DNA of 64,000 nt from Aquitalea magnusonii (GCF_003202035.1 NZ_QJKC01000001.1:133114-197113); one strand, 5' to 3'. Shown: positions 8,787 to 18,153, counted from the first letter of the stretch. A program made the numbers and translations. The notes: a model not told the origin generated them from the letters alone.

Positions 8787-10220
8787 CTAATTGCCGGAAG
8801 ACTTCAGCAGCCCGGACAGATTGCTGGTCGACTGCTGCATCTTGGACAGCGTGGCATTCAGCGTGGTGTATTGCTGCAGATAACTGGCCTGCTTGTCGCT
8901 CATCTTGGTTTGCAGCTGCGACTGGTGGTTGGTTTCGTCGCTCACATTCTGGTTCAGGTCATTTTGTTTGGTCACGATGATTCCCGCTGGCCCCAGCAAA
9001 TTGTTGATGGTGGTGTTGAAGCGGTCGGCAAAGCCGCTATTGCTGCTGTTGCCGAACAGATTGGCCACGGCGGCGGGCTGGCTGCTCAGGGCCTTGTTGA
9101 AGGCTGTCTGGTCCAGCGACAGGCTGCCGTCTTTCTGGATGGCGATGCCCACCTGCGACAGATAGGCATAGGAAGCAAGCGGGTCGGCACCGCTGACCGG
9201 AGTTTGCAGTACCGCGCTGAGCTGGTTGCGGATGGTGTTGAGTGAGCCATCCCCCTTCATAGTGCCGGCAGAGGCGCTATTGATGGCGCCCTGAACCTTG
9301 TTGTAGGCATCGACAAAACCCTGCAGCTTGCCGGCAATGCTGCTGCTGTCCATTGCCAGACTGATGGTGGCCTGGCCGGCTTTTTGCAGGTTGACGCTGG
9401 CACCGCTGATCGCATCGCCGACGGTGTTGCTGCTGGAGGAAACATACACGCCGTTGACGGTAAGGGAGGCATCGCTGGCATCGTTGGATTCGCTGATGGC
9501 GGTATCGCTTTGTTGCAGGCCCGCCAGGGTATTGGCGCTGCTGCTCTCCAGGCTGCTGTCGCTGCCGCCGGCAGTGATGCTAAAGGCATTGTCCGAACCG
9601 GACTGTGCCGAGGCAAGCACCAGCGAATAACTCCCCTTGTATTGCACGATGGACGCATTGACACCGGCATTGGCGCTGTTGATCTTGTCGGCGATGTCTT
9701 GCAGGCTGACGGCGGCTGGCGTGGTCGACGGACTGGCCGCGCCATCGGTAGCGCTGCCGTTGCTGCTGGCGGTATCGCGCAGCGCTATGGTGGTGCTGTT
9801 GCCGCCCACGGCAAGAGTGAGCGTGTCCGGCACATCAGGCAGCGTACTGCTGGCACTGGTGATGGCCTGGCCGTCGGCTGTGGTGTCGAATACCAACTGG
9901 CGCGGTTTGGCCAGCTCTTGCACATCCAGCAGGTAGTTGCCGGGGGCACCGCTGCCATTGCCATCCACCGTGGCAACGGTGGCATCCGAGGTGCTGGTCT
10001 TGATGGTGTGCAGGAAGCTGGCGGAGGAGAGGCCGCTGACGGCGCTTTGCAGACCGGACAGGGCCGAGCTGACCTGGCCGATGTCGCTGAGCTTGCTGTT
10101 GAAGCTGCTCAGCTTGCTCTGGCTGGTGGTCAGCGGCTGTTTTTCCACCGTCATCAACTGACTGACAATATTCTGTACGTCGAGCGGACCTGCCGAGGTG
10201 GTGATGGATGCGCTGCTCAT
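8787..10220 (-). CDS. fliD: Flagellar hook-associated protein 2 (filament cap), copy 2
   Basis: 477 residues, the same FliD architecture as its downstream neighbour: MSSASITTSAGPLDVQNIVS at the N-terminus and a near-identical C-terminal coiled-coil stretch. The middle is more diverged and has an extra Ser/Thr/Ala-rich insertion around residue 150 (ASSNGSATDGAASPSTTPA). The tandem copies suggest duplication, perhaps matching different flagellins or surface-exposed variation of the cap. The ribosome site is weak (AAGACAAG). The spacer to the next fliD is 223 bp, so the copies may be transcribed separately. Confidence 0.9.
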   Translation of the reverse strand: MSSASITTSAGPLDVQNIVSQLMTVEKQPLTTSQSKLSSFNSKLSDIGQVSSALSGLQSAVSGLSSASFLHTIKTSTSDATVATVDGNGSGAPGNYLLDVQELAKPRQLVFDTTADGQAITSASSTLPDVPDTLTLAVGGNSTTIALRDTASSNGSATDGAASPSTTPAAVSLQDIADKINSANAGVNASIVQYKGSYSLVLASAQSGSDNAFSITAGGSDSSLESSSANTLAGLQQSDTAISESNDASDASLTVNGVYVSSSSNTVGDAISGASVNLQKAGQATISLAMDSSSIAGKLQGFVDAYNKVQGAINSASAGTMKGDGSLNTIRNQLSAVLQTPVSGADPLASYAYLSQVGIAIQKDGSLSLDQTAFNKALSSQPAAVANLFGNSSNSGFADRFNTTINNLLGPAGIIVTKQNDLNQNVSDETNHQSQLQTKMSDKQASYLQQYTTLNATLSKMQQSTSNLSGLLKSSGN

Positions 10221-10486
10221 CTTGTCTTTGCTTGCCTTGTGGGTGCCGGAATGGCCGGCTCATGACGGTTGTCATGATTATCCCCGACAGCGACTTGGGC
10301 GGGATGGGCAGGACAGGTCAAAAAATGTTTGCTTTTGCAAACAAGGTAAAGAGGGGTAAGGAGGGGGGCGGATCGGGTCCGGCTGGCCTGGCAGAAGGGG
10401 GCAGCAAGGGCCGGGTATGAACCCCGTCCTTGCTGTCCGTTGTGCTCAGGCCCGGTGCAGGCCGTCAGCTGGGGCTGTGTGCCGGC

Positions 10487-11770
10487 TCAGATGCCCAGTT
10501 TGTCACGCAGCGAATAATACCAGGCACCCATGGCGGTGAAGGGCACGCGCATCAGTTCGCCACCGGGGAAGGGGTAGTGCGGCAGGGTGGCGAAGGCATC
10601 GAAGCGCTCGGCCTGACCACGCAGTGCCTCGGCCAGAATCTTGCCGGCAAGATGAGTGTATGTGACGCCGTGGCCACTGCAACCTTGCGAGTAGTAAATA
10701 TTGTCGCCGATACGGCCCACTTGCGGCAGGCGCGACAGCGTCAGTAGGAAGTTGCCGGTCCAGGCGTAGTCAATCTTCACATTGGCCAGTTGCGGGAATA
10801 CTTTCAGCATCTTCGGCCGGATGATGGCCTCGATATTGGCCGGGTCGCGTGCGCCATAAACCACGCCGCCGCCGAAAATCAGCCGTTTGTCCTGGCTCAG
10901 GCGGTAGTAGTCGAGCAGGTAGTTGCAGTCTTCCACGCAGTAGTCCTGCGGCAGCAGGCTGGCGGCCAGTTCATCGCCCAGCGGCTCGGTGGTGATCACC
11001 TGGGTGCCGCATGGCATGGATTTGGCAGCCAGTTCCGGTAGCAGATTGCCCAGGTAGGCATTGCCGGCCACCACCAGGAATTTTGCCTTGACCCGGCCTT
11101 GCTGCGTGGTCACCACGGCTTGCTGGCCGCGTTCTATGCTCAGTGCCGGCGATTGCTCGTAAATCACGCCACCCAGCGATTCCACGGCTGCGGCTTCGCC
11201 CAGCGCCAGGTTCAGCGGGTGGATATGACCGCCGCTCATGTCCAGCATGCCGCCCACATAGCTGTCGGTGGCCACGATGCCGCGCATGTCATCCTTGCCC
11301 AGCAGTTGCAGCTGGCGGTGGCCGTAACGCTCCCACAAGGCTTTTTGTGATCGCAGATGGCCCATCTGCTTTTCGCTCAGCGCAGCAAACACGCCGCCGT
11401 CTTTCAGGGCGCAGTCGATGCCGTAGCGGGCCACCCGCTCGCGGATGATGCGGCCGCCTTCGAAGGCCATGTCGCCCAGCAGCTTGGCCTGCTTGCTGCC
11501 CACCGTGCGTTCGATCACATCGATGTCGCGGCTGTAGCTGTTGACGATCTGGCCGCCATTGCGGCCGGATGCGCCAAAGCCAACCCTGGCGGCCTCCAGC
11601 ACGGTGACCTTGAAGCCGTTTTCCAGCAGGAAGAGTGCCGTGGACAGGCCGGTGTAACCTGCACCGATAATGCAGACATCGGTTGCGATTTCGCCTTGCA
11701 GGGCCGGGCGCGCAGGCACCGGATTGGCAGAGGCGGCGTAGTAGGATTCGGGATAGCTGGTTTGTGGCAT
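10487..11770 (-). CDS. puuB: FAD-dependent amine oxidoreductase, PuuB-like
   Basis: 427 residues. The FAD-binding Rossmann motif DVCIIGAGYTGLSTALFLLE is at residues about 30-50, followed by GFGASGRNGGQIV, typical of the DAO family and of gamma-glutamylputrescine oxidase PuuB in particular; the N-terminal YPESYYAASANP is also characteristic. PuuB oxidises gamma-glutamylputrescine in putrescine breakdown. Start chosen at MPQTSYPES, matching family N-termini, although no clear Shine-Dalgarno is present. No other puu genes are adjacent. Two TTAAACGAA-like repeats lie just upstream. The substrate assignment is by family only. Confidence 0.75.
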   Translation of the reverse strand: MPQTSYPESYYAASANPVPARPALQGEIATDVCIIGAGYTGLSTALFLLENGFKVTVLEAARVGFGASGRNGGQIVNSYSRDIDVIERTVGSKQAKLLGDMAFEGGRIIRERVARYGIDCALKDGGVFAALSEKQMGHLRSQKALWERYGHRQLQLLGKDDMRGIVATDSYVGGMLDMSGGHIHPLNLALGEAAAVESLGGVIYEQSPALSIERGQQAVVTTQQGRVKAKFLVVAGNAYLGNLLPELAAKSMPCGTQVITTEPLGDELAASLLPQDYCVEDCNYLLDYYRLSQDKRLIFGGGVVYGARDPANIEAIIRPKMLKVFPQLANVKIDYAWTGNFLLTLSRLPQVGRIGDNIYYSQGCSGHGVTYTHLAGKILAEALRGQAERFDAFATLPHYPFPGGELMRVPFTAMGAWYYSLRDKLGI

Positions 11771-11803
11771 TTCGTTAAACTTTTCGTTTAATATTTTGCA
11801 CAT
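11771..11803 (-). promoter_or_regulatory. Repeated TTAAACGAA elements before the puuB-like gene
   Basis: On the minus strand TTAAACGAA and GTTTAACGAA occur 11 bases apart, ending at the start codon, and a 12 bp palindrome ATTTGATCAAAT lies further upstream at 11845-11856. Such repeats could be regulator binding sites. They do not match a known PuuR box that I can recall. Confidence 0.3.
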
Positions 11804-11897
11804 GCCAGTTGATTCTAGCGCAGGCAAGCGCCGCTTGCCAAATTATTTGATCAAATATGTGGGTGCGGCGCTGGGGCTGCGCTGCTTAAGGCGGGTC

Positions 11898-11920
11898 AGC
11901 ATCCGCCGGGCGGATGCTGA
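11898..11920. terminator. Hairpin between small secreted protein gene and puuB-like gene
   Basis: A 9 bp perfect stem (CAGCATCCG / CGGATGCTG, 5-base loop) stands 15 bp beyond the end of the small lysine/histidine-rich gene. There is no obvious T-run. It probably ends that transcript or protects its 3' end. Confidence 0.4.
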
Positions 11921-11934
11921 TGAAGTGCTGGGGA

Positions 11935-12174
11935 TTACTTGGTGTGCTCGTGGCCGCCAACGGTTTCCTTCACCTGGCCAGTGACACCCGAGCTGTGTTT
12001 TTTGTGCTTTTTGTGTTTCTTGTGGGCTTTCTTGCGTTCTTCCTGCTTGATTTTGGCATGATCGGCCTTCCAGGCTTTTACCTCGCTGGCCGTCGGGGAT
12101 TCCTGGTGCAGTTTGTTGGCGAGGGCGGGGCCAGCCAGCAGCACTCCGGCTACAGTCCATGCAATCAGTTTCAT
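11935..12174 (-). CDS. Small secreted Lys/His-rich protein
   Basis: 79 residues. A signal peptide of about 19 residues (MKLIAWTVAGVLLAGPALA) is followed by a hydrophilic mature part very rich in lysine and histidine (ERKKAHKKHKKHKKHSS), ending GGHEHTK. The His/Lys pattern suggests metal or polyanion binding in the periplasm, which is inference. It is not a family I can name. It is divergent from the CorA-like transporter gene, an arrangement that would fit a metal-related role but does not prove it. Confidence 0.7.
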   Translation of the reverse strand: MKLIAWTVAGVLLAGPALANKLHQESPTASEVKAWKADHAKIKQEERKKAHKKHKKHKKHSSGVTGQVKETVGGHEHTK

Positions 12175-12488
12175 GATGGTTTTCCTGGATAAAAGACTTT
12201 GAGTGAGTAGAGACTGTCCTCAAACGGACAGCAGCCAGTCTATGAACTCCCATCGCGCTAAATAAGGGATGATTTCCCAATGAAATTGCTCTTGTTTCTT
12301 CTTGTTGCTAGGAAATGTACTTGAGCGCCCACCGCCGCTGAGGCCGCTGCCTGCGCGCTCCGGCTGGGTGGCAAACTGTCATCTGCCTTTCGCAAAGCCC
12401 GGCCTGGAGCGGTGTTATCCTACACGGGTGGGCGTTTGCCGCTGGCCAGCCAGGATTGGCCCGGCCGTGTTTCCGGAAGGTGTATTGC
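12175..12488. other. Divergent intergenic region before the CorA-like gene
   Basis: About 314 bp without a gene. It holds a small inverted repeat CTGTCC / GGACAG (12212-12229) near the left gene and otherwise unremarkable sequence that must contain both promoters. No RNA family was recognised. Confidence 0.4.
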
Positions 12489-13508
12489 ATGAGCGTGTCG
12501 ATTACCGAAGTGACCTATGGTGCTGATCAGGTCGGGCTGATCAGTGGCTTCCGTTTTTTACCCGGGCAGGCCGGTCAGCCCATTGCGTCGGAAGAGGCTG
12601 TGCATTTTCTGCAGCAGCCGGCGCAGGACGATGGCTTTGTCTGGCTGCATTTCAATCTGGCGCATGCCGCCTGCGAGCGCTGGCTCAGGGCCAGGATGCC
12701 GCTGCCGGATGATTTTTTTGCCATGTTGCATGCCGGCAGCAGCTCCACCCGCATCGAACCTTCGGACGGCATGCTGCTGGCGGTGATCAACGATGTGGCG
12801 CTGGGCTTTGGTGTGGTGACCTCGGATGTCGCCACGCTGTGGGTGGCCGCCGGTTCGCGCTTGCTGGTTACCGCGCGCGTGCGCCCCCTGCGTTCGGTGG
12901 ACCGGCTGCGGGCGGCAGTGAAAAGCGGCGAGGTGTTTCCCTCGGCCCGTTCCTTGCTGTTTCATCTGATGCAGGATCAGGCTGATGTGATGGCCGGCAT
13001 CGTGCGCGAGTCTGCGCGCAAAGTGGACCATATCGAAGATCGTTTCCTGGCCGAGCATTTGCAGGATCATCGTGCCGAGCTGTCCGGCATGCGCCGCACC
13101 CTGGTGCGGATGCAGCGTCTGCTGGCACCCGAGCCGGGCGCGCTGTTCCGTCTGCTGAACCGGCCGCCGGCCTGGCTGGCCGAGCACGATGTGCAGGCGC
13201 TGCGCGAATCGACAGAGGAGTTTTCACTGGTGCTGAACGATCTGGCCTCCCTGGTGGAACGCATCAAGCTGCTGCAGGAAGAGCTGGCCGCCAAGCTGAA
13301 CGAGCAGACCAACCGCACCCTGTTCACCCTGACCATGGTCACGGTGCTGGCACTGCCCATCAATATCGTGGCCGGTTTCTTTGGCATGAATGTGGGGGGC
13401 GTGCCGCTGGCCAATCATCCGCATGGCTTCTGGGTGCTGGTGCTGTTGGTGGCCAGCTTCACCTTTCTGGCCGGCTGGTGGGCGTTCAGCCGGCAGAAGC
13501 CGCGCTAG
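12489..13508 (+). CDS. CorA/ZntB-like divalent cation transporter
   Basis: 339 residues. A long cytoplasmic N-terminal domain ends in a helical stalk (EEFSLVLNDLASLVERIKLLQEELAAKLNEQTNR), then two C-terminal membrane helices carrying the pore motif GMN in FFGMNVGGVPLANHPHGFW. The sequence after GMN (VGGVP rather than MPE) is closer to ZntB, which moves Zn2+, than to CorA. Start at MSVSITEV, preceded by GGAAGGTG. Transcribed alone. Confidence 0.85.
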   Translation: MSVSITEVTYGADQVGLISGFRFLPGQAGQPIASEEAVHFLQQPAQDDGFVWLHFNLAHAACERWLRARMPLPDDFFAMLHAGSSSTRIEPSDGMLLAVINDVALGFGVVTSDVATLWVAAGSRLLVTARVRPLRSVDRLRAAVKSGEVFPSARSLLFHLMQDQADVMAGIVRESARKVDHIEDRFLAEHLQDHRAELSGMRRTLVRMQRLLAPEPGALFRLLNRPPAWLAEHDVQALRESTEEFSLVLNDLASLVERIKLLQEELAAKLNEQTNRTLFTLTMVTVLALPINIVAGFFGMNVGGVPLANHPHGFWVLVLLVASFTFLAGWWAFSRQKPR

Positions 13509-13667
13509 GCCGGTTGCGGTGCGGATTGCGGCACAGAAAGCAGGTGGTGCTGACGAGACCATGAGCGCAGTGGGTGATCTTGCCGGCGTGCTGGCGTACA
13601 ATACTGCCTTTGCGCCAGCGGCAATTGCCGCTGGCTTTGATTCTTCTGTTAGCGAGCAAGGTATAGC

Positions 13668-14009
13668 ATGAGCGGTTTGCCCAATTGTCCCCAGTGCGGT
13701 TCCCAATTCACCTATGAAGACGGCGCCATGCTGGTCTGCCCGGAGTGCGCGCACGAGTGGTCGGCCCAGGCCGATGCCGCTGGTGAGGAGCAAGGGCGCG
13801 AAGTGCGTGATTCCAATGGCAATCTGCTGCAGGATGGCGACACGGTGACGGTGATCAAGGATCTCAAGGTCAAGGGTTCGTCGCTGGTGGTGAAGGTGGG
13901 GACCAAGGTCAAGAATATCCGCCTGGTGGACGGCGACCATGATATCGATTGCAAGATCGAAGGCATCGGTGCCATGAGCCTGAAGTCGGAGTTCGTGAAA
14001 AAGGCCTGA
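13668..14009 (+). CDS. yjdM: YjdM/PhnA-family zinc ribbon protein
   Basis: 113 residues. An N-terminal zinc ribbon with CPQCGSQF and CPECAHEW is followed by the conserved PhnA_YjdM domain ([25 protein letters not shown]...). Length and sequence match E. coli YjdM, once called PhnA. Its function is not settled; despite the old name it is not phosphonoacetate hydrolase. A terminator follows 27 bp downstream. Confidence 0.9.
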   Translation: MSGLPNCPQCGSQFTYEDGAMLVCPECAHEWSAQADAAGEEQGREVRDSNGNLLQDGDTVTVIKDLKVKGSSLVVKVGTKVKNIRLVDGDHDIDCKIEGIGAMSLKSEFVKKA

Positions 14010-14035
14010 GCCTGCCGCCGCACGCGATTGATGAA

Positions 14036-14062
14036 AAGCACCCCGCGCGGGTGCTTTTTGCT
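14036..14062 (+). terminator. Rho-independent terminator after yjdM
   Basis: Stem AAGCACCC / GGGTGCTT with a GCGC loop region, followed by TTTGCTTTTT. It separates yjdM from the MATE gene. Confidence 0.75.
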
Positions 14063-14143
14063 TTTTCGCCCCGCCGGCCGTGCCTGCCGCCAGCGGGGCG
14101 CGGCTCTGTTACCATGCTGTTTTCCTGTCTGTCCGCCTTGTCC

Positions 14144-15481
14144 ATGTCTGATACTGCCGCTTCCCCTCTTGCTCCTTCTGCACGACACCTGATCTCCTTT
14201 GCCGTACCGGTGATGCTGGCGGCACTGGCCACGCCCTTGATGGGGCTGGTGGATACCGCCGTGCTGGCACGGCTGGGTAATCCGGTGGCGCTGGCGGCGG
14301 TGGCGGTGGGTGGCAGTATTTTCAATGTGGTGTACTGGTGCTTCAGCTTTCTGCGCTTTACCACCACCGGGCTGGTGGCCCAGGCTGCCGGCGGGCAGGG
14401 GCGGGAAGCCGTGGTGCTGGCCGGCTTGCGGCCCATGCTGGCGGCCTTGCTGGGTGGCATCGGCTTGCTGTTGCTGCAGCAGCCGATTGCCTGGCTGGCC
14501 TTGCACCTGCTGGCACCGCCGGCCGAGGTGGCCGGGCTGGCCCGGCAGTATTTTGATGCCCGTATCTGGTCGGCTCCGTTTACTCTGCTGGCTTATGCCC
14601 AGTTTGCCTGGCTGCTGGGGCTGGGGCATTCCCGCCAGGTCATGCTGCTGCAAGTGCTGATGAATGTCCTGAATGCGGCGCTGGCCATCAGCTTTGTATC
14701 CGGGCTGGGCTGGGGCGTGTCCGGCGCCGGCTGGGCGACCGCCATCAGTGAAGCCGCCGCCAGCCTGCTGGCGGGGTGGGTGATGCTGCGGCAGGTACCG
14801 TGGCCGCAATGGCGTGCCGCCTGGCACCGCCTGGGGGGCATGGCGCCGTGGCGGCAGCTGTTTGCTGCCAATCTGGACATCATGGTGCGGACCTTGCTGC
14901 TGACGGTGTCATTTGCCCTGATGACGCGCAGCGGGGCGCAGCTGGGGACGCTGACGCTGGCGGCCAATCAGCTGTTGCTGCAGGCCTTCATGGTTTGCGT
15001 CAGCCTGCTGGACGGATTCGCCGTGGCGGCGGAAGTGTATGGCGCGCGGGCCATTGGTGCCGGCTCGCGGGCAGCGCTGAGGCTGGTGGTACGGCGTTGC
15101 GGCTGGCTGTCGCTGGGCTGGAGCAGCCTGCTGGCACTGGCCATGGCGCTGCTGGGCTTGTTTTACCTGCCGCTGATGACGCCGGATGTGCAGCTGCAGC
15201 GCATGGCGGCGGCCTTCTGGCCCTGGCTGGTGGTGTTGCCGCCGGTGTGCATCTGGGCTTTTTTCTGGGATGGCGTGTTCATGGGGGCGATGCGCACACG
15301 GGTCTTGCGCAATGGCATGCTGCTGAGCTTTGCCGCCTATGTGCCAGCCTTGTGGCTGCTGCAGCACGCGCTGGGCAATCATGGTATCTGGGCGGCCCTG
15401 CTGGTGTTGATGGCCATGCGCGGCCTGTTGCTGACCCTGGCCTGGCCGGCACTGCGCGACGGCGTGGGCCAGCCGGGCTGA
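14144..15481 (+). CDS. MATE-family efflux transporter (DinF-like)
   Basis: 445 residues, twelve predicted membrane helices. The N-terminal HLISFAVPVMLAALATPLMG and VDTAVLARLGNPVALAAVAVGGS are typical of the DinF branch of MATE transporters, which exchange drugs or other organic cations for H+ or Na+. Start placed at MSDTAASP; an ATG 30 bp upstream (14114) would add ten residues and cannot be excluded since neither has a strong ribosome site. It runs toward umuC; the two genes end 12 bp apart. DinF in E. coli is in the SOS regulon, so a link to umuDC is possible but unproved. Confidence 0.87.
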   Translation: MSDTAASPLAPSARHLISFAVPVMLAALATPLMGLVDTAVLARLGNPVALAAVAVGGSIFNVVYWCFSFLRFTTTGLVAQAAGGQGREAVVLAGLRPMLAALLGGIGLLLLQQPIAWLALHLLAPPAEVAGLARQYFDARIWSAPFTLLAYAQFAWLLGLGHSRQVMLLQVLMNVLNAALAISFVSGLGWGVSGAGWATAISEAAASLLAGWVMLRQVPWPQWRAAWHRLGGMAPWRQLFAANLDIMVRTLLLTVSFALMTRSGAQLGTLTLAANQLLLQAFMVCVSLLDGFAVAAEVYGARAIGAGSRAALRLVVRRCGWLSLGWSSLLALAMALLGLFYLPLMTPDVQLQRMAAAFWPWLVVLPPVCIWAFFWDGVFMGAMRTRVLRNGMLLSFAAYVPALWLLQHALGNHGIWAALLVLMAMRGLLLTLAWPALRDGVGQPG

Positions 15482-15493
15482 CCGGCCTGTCAG

Positions 15494-16828
15494 TCAATCG
15501 CCAGCGTGGTGATGGCGGCGCGGCCAGTACAGGCGGTAGCCGGCTGGCGCGCTGCTGTGTGGCTGGTCGTGGACGGAGATCGCCTGCTGCGGGTCGGTGC
15601 TGTAGCAGGGCGAGCGCATGGCCTGGCGCATCTGCCAGTCCTGGCTGATGTCTTCGATGGCCAGCCGGATGCTGCCTTTGCCCAGCCGCCGGTTGAGCTG
15701 GTCGATGGTGGCCATCAGCCTGGCGCGGCGCGGGTCTGGCGCAGGGGCGAACATATCCTGCTGCCCGATGGCCTTGTCACCGATTTCCATCAGCACCACC
15801 CCGGCCTTGTGATAGGACAGGCCGGGCCGGAACAGCTGGCGCAGCCCCGCCTGTGCGGCCTGGTTCAGGCTGAGGGTGTCGTCGCTGGCCTGCAGCAGCG
15901 GAATGCAGGTATAGCCGTGATAGTGAGTGGCGCTGCCAAAGGCGTTGGTCTGGATGCTGACGCCTATCATCGCCGCCGTGCTGCCCTGGGCGCGCAGCTT
16001 TTCGGCCGCGCGGGCGGTGTGGTGGGCAATGCTGGCCGACAAGGGGGGCAGGCTGCTGACCTGGCGGCTGAAACTGCGGCTGGAAATGATGTGCTGCTTG
16101 CTGCTGGCCACATCTTCCAGCGCCAGGCAGGATACGCCGTTAAGCTCGGCCACGGTGCGTTCCAGCACCACGTTGAAATGGCGCTTGAGCTGGCGCGGCT
16201 CGGCTCTTTGCAAGTCGAGTGCGCTGCGTATGCGTAGCTGGTGCAGCTTTTCCGCCAGCCGTCGCCCCACGCCCCATACCTCACGCACATCCATGCTGGC
16301 CAGCAGGCGCTCGGCTTCGGCCGGTGTCAGCCCGCTCCAGTCGAATACCCCTTGCCAGTGTGCCTGCTGCTTGGCCACGTGGTTGGCCAGCTTGGCCAGC
16401 GTCTTGCTGGGGCCGATCCCCACGCAACTGGGCAGGCCCAGCTTGTCCAGCAAGGTCTGGCGGATGTGCTGGCCATGTGCCTGGGGCGTGGCGATGCCGC
16501 TCAGGTCCAGAAAGCATTCATCGATGCTGTAGATGTCCTGGCGCGGAGCGAAGCGTGCCAGGATATTCATCATGCGGCGCGACATGTCGCCATACAGGGT
16601 GTAATTGCTGGAAAACACCGCCACCCGGTGCTTGCGACACAGGCCCCGCACTTGGTAGTAGGGCAGAAAGGCCGGAATGCCGATGGCCTTGGCCTCGGCC
16701 GAGCGCGCCACCACGCAGCCATCGTTATTCGACAGCACGATGATGGGCTTGCCGATCAGGTCTGGCCGGAACACCCGCTCACAGCTGGTATAGAAGCTGT
16801 TGCCATCCACCAGGGCGAAGAGGCTCAT
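15494..16828 (-). CDS. umuC: DNA polymerase V catalytic subunit UmuC
   Basis: 444 residues of the Y-family polymerases, slightly longer than E. coli UmuC (422). Catalytic motifs: [17 protein letters not shown] near the N-terminus and [11 protein letters not shown] around residue 100; helix-hairpin-helix segments follow ([31 protein letters not shown]). It makes the error-prone polymerase with UmuD' in SOS translesion synthesis. The umuD stop and umuC start overlap (TGATG), so the two are translationally coupled. Confidence 0.93.
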   Translation of the reverse strand: MSLFALVDGNSFYTSCERVFRPDLIGKPIIVLSNNDGCVVARSAEAKAIGIPAFLPYYQVRGLCRKHRVAVFSSNYTLYGDMSRRMMNILARFAPRQDIYSIDECFLDLSGIATPQAHGQHIRQTLLDKLGLPSCVGIGPSKTLAKLANHVAKQQAHWQGVFDWSGLTPAEAERLLASMDVREVWGVGRRLAEKLHQLRIRSALDLQRAEPRQLKRHFNVVLERTVAELNGVSCLALEDVASSKQHIISSRSFSRQVSSLPPLSASIAHHTARAAEKLRAQGSTAAMIGVSIQTNAFGSATHYHGYTCIPLLQASDDTLSLNQAAQAGLRQLFRPGLSYHKAGVVLMEIGDKAIGQQDMFAPAPDPRRARLMATIDQLNRRLGKGSIRLAIEDISQDWQMRQAMRSPCYSTDPQQAISVHDQPHSSAPAGYRLYWPRRHHHAGD

Positions 16829-17259
16829 CAGTAGCGCCGGATGCAGCCGCACACCACGCCCCAGATCAGCAACTCCTGCTCGCTCTGGGGCACCAGTACC
16901 GGGTAAGCCGGGTTTTCCGGCAGCAAAGCCAGCCGGCCATGGCGACGGTGCAGGCGCTTGACGGTGAAGTCACCATCCACCACGGCCACCACGATATCGC
17001 CATGCAGCGCCGGGCGGCCCTTGTCGACGATCAGCAGGTCGCCCTCCAGGATGCCGGCCCCGCTCATCGAGTCGCCCTGCACCCGCACCACAAAGCAGGC
17101 GTCAGGGTCGCTCATCAGGTAGCCATTGAGGTCGATGCTGCTGTCCAGATAGTCGTCGGCTGGCGAGGGGAAGCCGGCGCGGATGCCCATGCCGGCCAGC
17201 GGCAGGCTGCAGGGCGGGGTGGTCGTGATGCGGCCGCACAAGGTGATGTCGTCAGGCAT
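16828..17259 (-). CDS. umuD: UmuD, self-cleaving subunit of DNA polymerase V
   Basis: 143 residues. The self-cleavage site is [13 protein letters not shown] (between Ala and Gly), the catalytic serine is in GDSMSGAGI and the lysine in DFTVKRL, as in the LexA/UmuD S24 family. RecA filaments stimulate the cleavage to UmuD'. It is the first gene of a two-gene operon with umuC. A 24 bp near-palindrome, not the E. coli LexA box, lies 10 bp upstream. Confidence 0.93.
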   Translation of the reverse strand: MPDDITLCGRITTTPPCSLPLAGMGIRAGFPSPADDYLDSSIDLNGYLMSDPDACFVVRVQGDSMSGAGILEGDLLIVDKGRPALHGDIVVAVVDGDFTVKRLHRRHGRLALLPENPAYPVLVPQSEQELLIWGVVCGCIRRY

Positions 17260-17268
17260 GGCGGATTA

Positions 17269-17292
17269 TTTTGAAAATGTACATAATCAAAA
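17269..17292. promoter_or_regulatory. Palindromic candidate operator of umuDC
   Basis: TTTTGA and TCAAAA arms flank a perfect 8 bp palindrome ATGTACAT, 24 bp in all, ending 10 bp upstream of the umuD ATG, where a repressor would block transcription or initiation. It does not match CTG-N10-CAG. Which regulator binds is unknown; LexA or a LexA-like repressor is the natural guess. Confidence 0.5.
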
Positions 17293-17350
17293 TATAGCAG
17301 ATGCACACAAGGCGCGGCCGGTTTTTTTCATGCAATGGCGCGCGGAAACG

Positions 17351-17374
17351 ACAAAAAAGCCCGCGCAAGCGGGC
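17351..17374 (-). terminator. Terminator of small gene 17403-17591
   Basis: On the minus strand AGCCCGC-TTGC-GCGGGCT is followed by TTTTTT. It lies 29 bp after the stop of the small gene upstream of it, supporting that gene as real. Confidence 0.75.
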
Positions 17375-17402
17375 TGGGTGTGGCCGGGATTTTGCAGGAA
17401 TC

Positions 17403-17591
17403 TCAGGCCGTGGTGTTGATGGTATTGCCGATGGTGGCAGAAACCGGACGGTTTTTGCTTTCCGCCACACCTGGCTTGCTGCCGTCATTGTCACCGTCGC
17501 TATCACGGCCGCGCTGGGCCGGTGGCTGGCTGACGGAGCGCAAGACCTGAGCAGGCGCAGTACTAGCGATATTGCCGATACCCGATACCAT
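17403..17591 (-). CDS. Small hypothetical protein, disorder-rich
   Basis: 62 residues, polar and apparently disordered (QRGRDSDGDNDGSKPG), no signal peptide or membrane helix. Supported by GGAG before the ATG and a Rho-independent terminator just after. I do not recognise the family. It lies upstream of, and codirectional with, umuDC but is separated from it by the terminator. Confidence 0.6.
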   Translation of the reverse strand: MVSGIGNIASTAPAQVLRSVSQPPAQRGRDSDGDNDGSKPGVAESKNRPVSATIGNTINTTA

Positions 17592-17669
17592 GATTGATCT
17601 CCAGAAGGGGCTTATTCCCCGCGCGGATTATTACCGGGCTTGGCTTAAGCCAGACTTAAGCCTGCCGCT

Positions 17670-17933
17670 TCAGGCCTGCTGGGTGGTGGTGAGGATGGCC
17701 AGCAGGGTGGATGTGGTGGTGGGGCTGAAAGGCTGTCTGGCCCGAGTGCCAAGCAGTTCGCACAGCTGGTTGAAAACGCTGCGCGCCGGCTGGCTCAGCG
17801 CTTGCAGATCATCGAGCTTGAGCTGGCTGCCCTGGTGGCTGGAGCCCAGCAGCAGTGCCAGCTCGGCCAGAATGGCCCGTTCTGCGGCAGAATCGAGATC
17901 CCGTATCAGCTGGATAATATCGGTTTCCGTCAT
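17670..17933 (-). CDS. Small hypothetical protein
   Basis: 87 residues, mostly helical (MTETDIIQLIRDLDSAAERAILAELALLLGSS), no cysteines in metal-like spacing and no signal peptide. Codon usage resembles the neighbouring core genes. The ribosome site is weak. No family recognised. It is codirectional with the next small gene 78 bp downstream. Confidence 0.5.
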   Translation of the reverse strand: MTETDIIQLIRDLDSAAERAILAELALLLGSSHQGSQLKLDDLQALSQPARSVFNQLCELLGTRARQPFSPTTTSTLLAILTTTQQA

Positions 17934-18153
17934 GGCTTGTGGTGTGTTGATTTGTCATTGGCATTATTTTAACCCTGCCGGTGGCGGCTGAATGGCCTGC
18001 GTGCAGCTGGCATGATCATGATCAACAAATTGAAACGTGCGTTGGTTTTGTCGCCGCACCCGCCATGGAGTGTCACGATCCGGCCGCCGGCTGCGGGCTA
18101 TAATCCAGTCTGGTGTGCCAGCTGGCATCACGGAAACGACAGGAAGGATGAGC

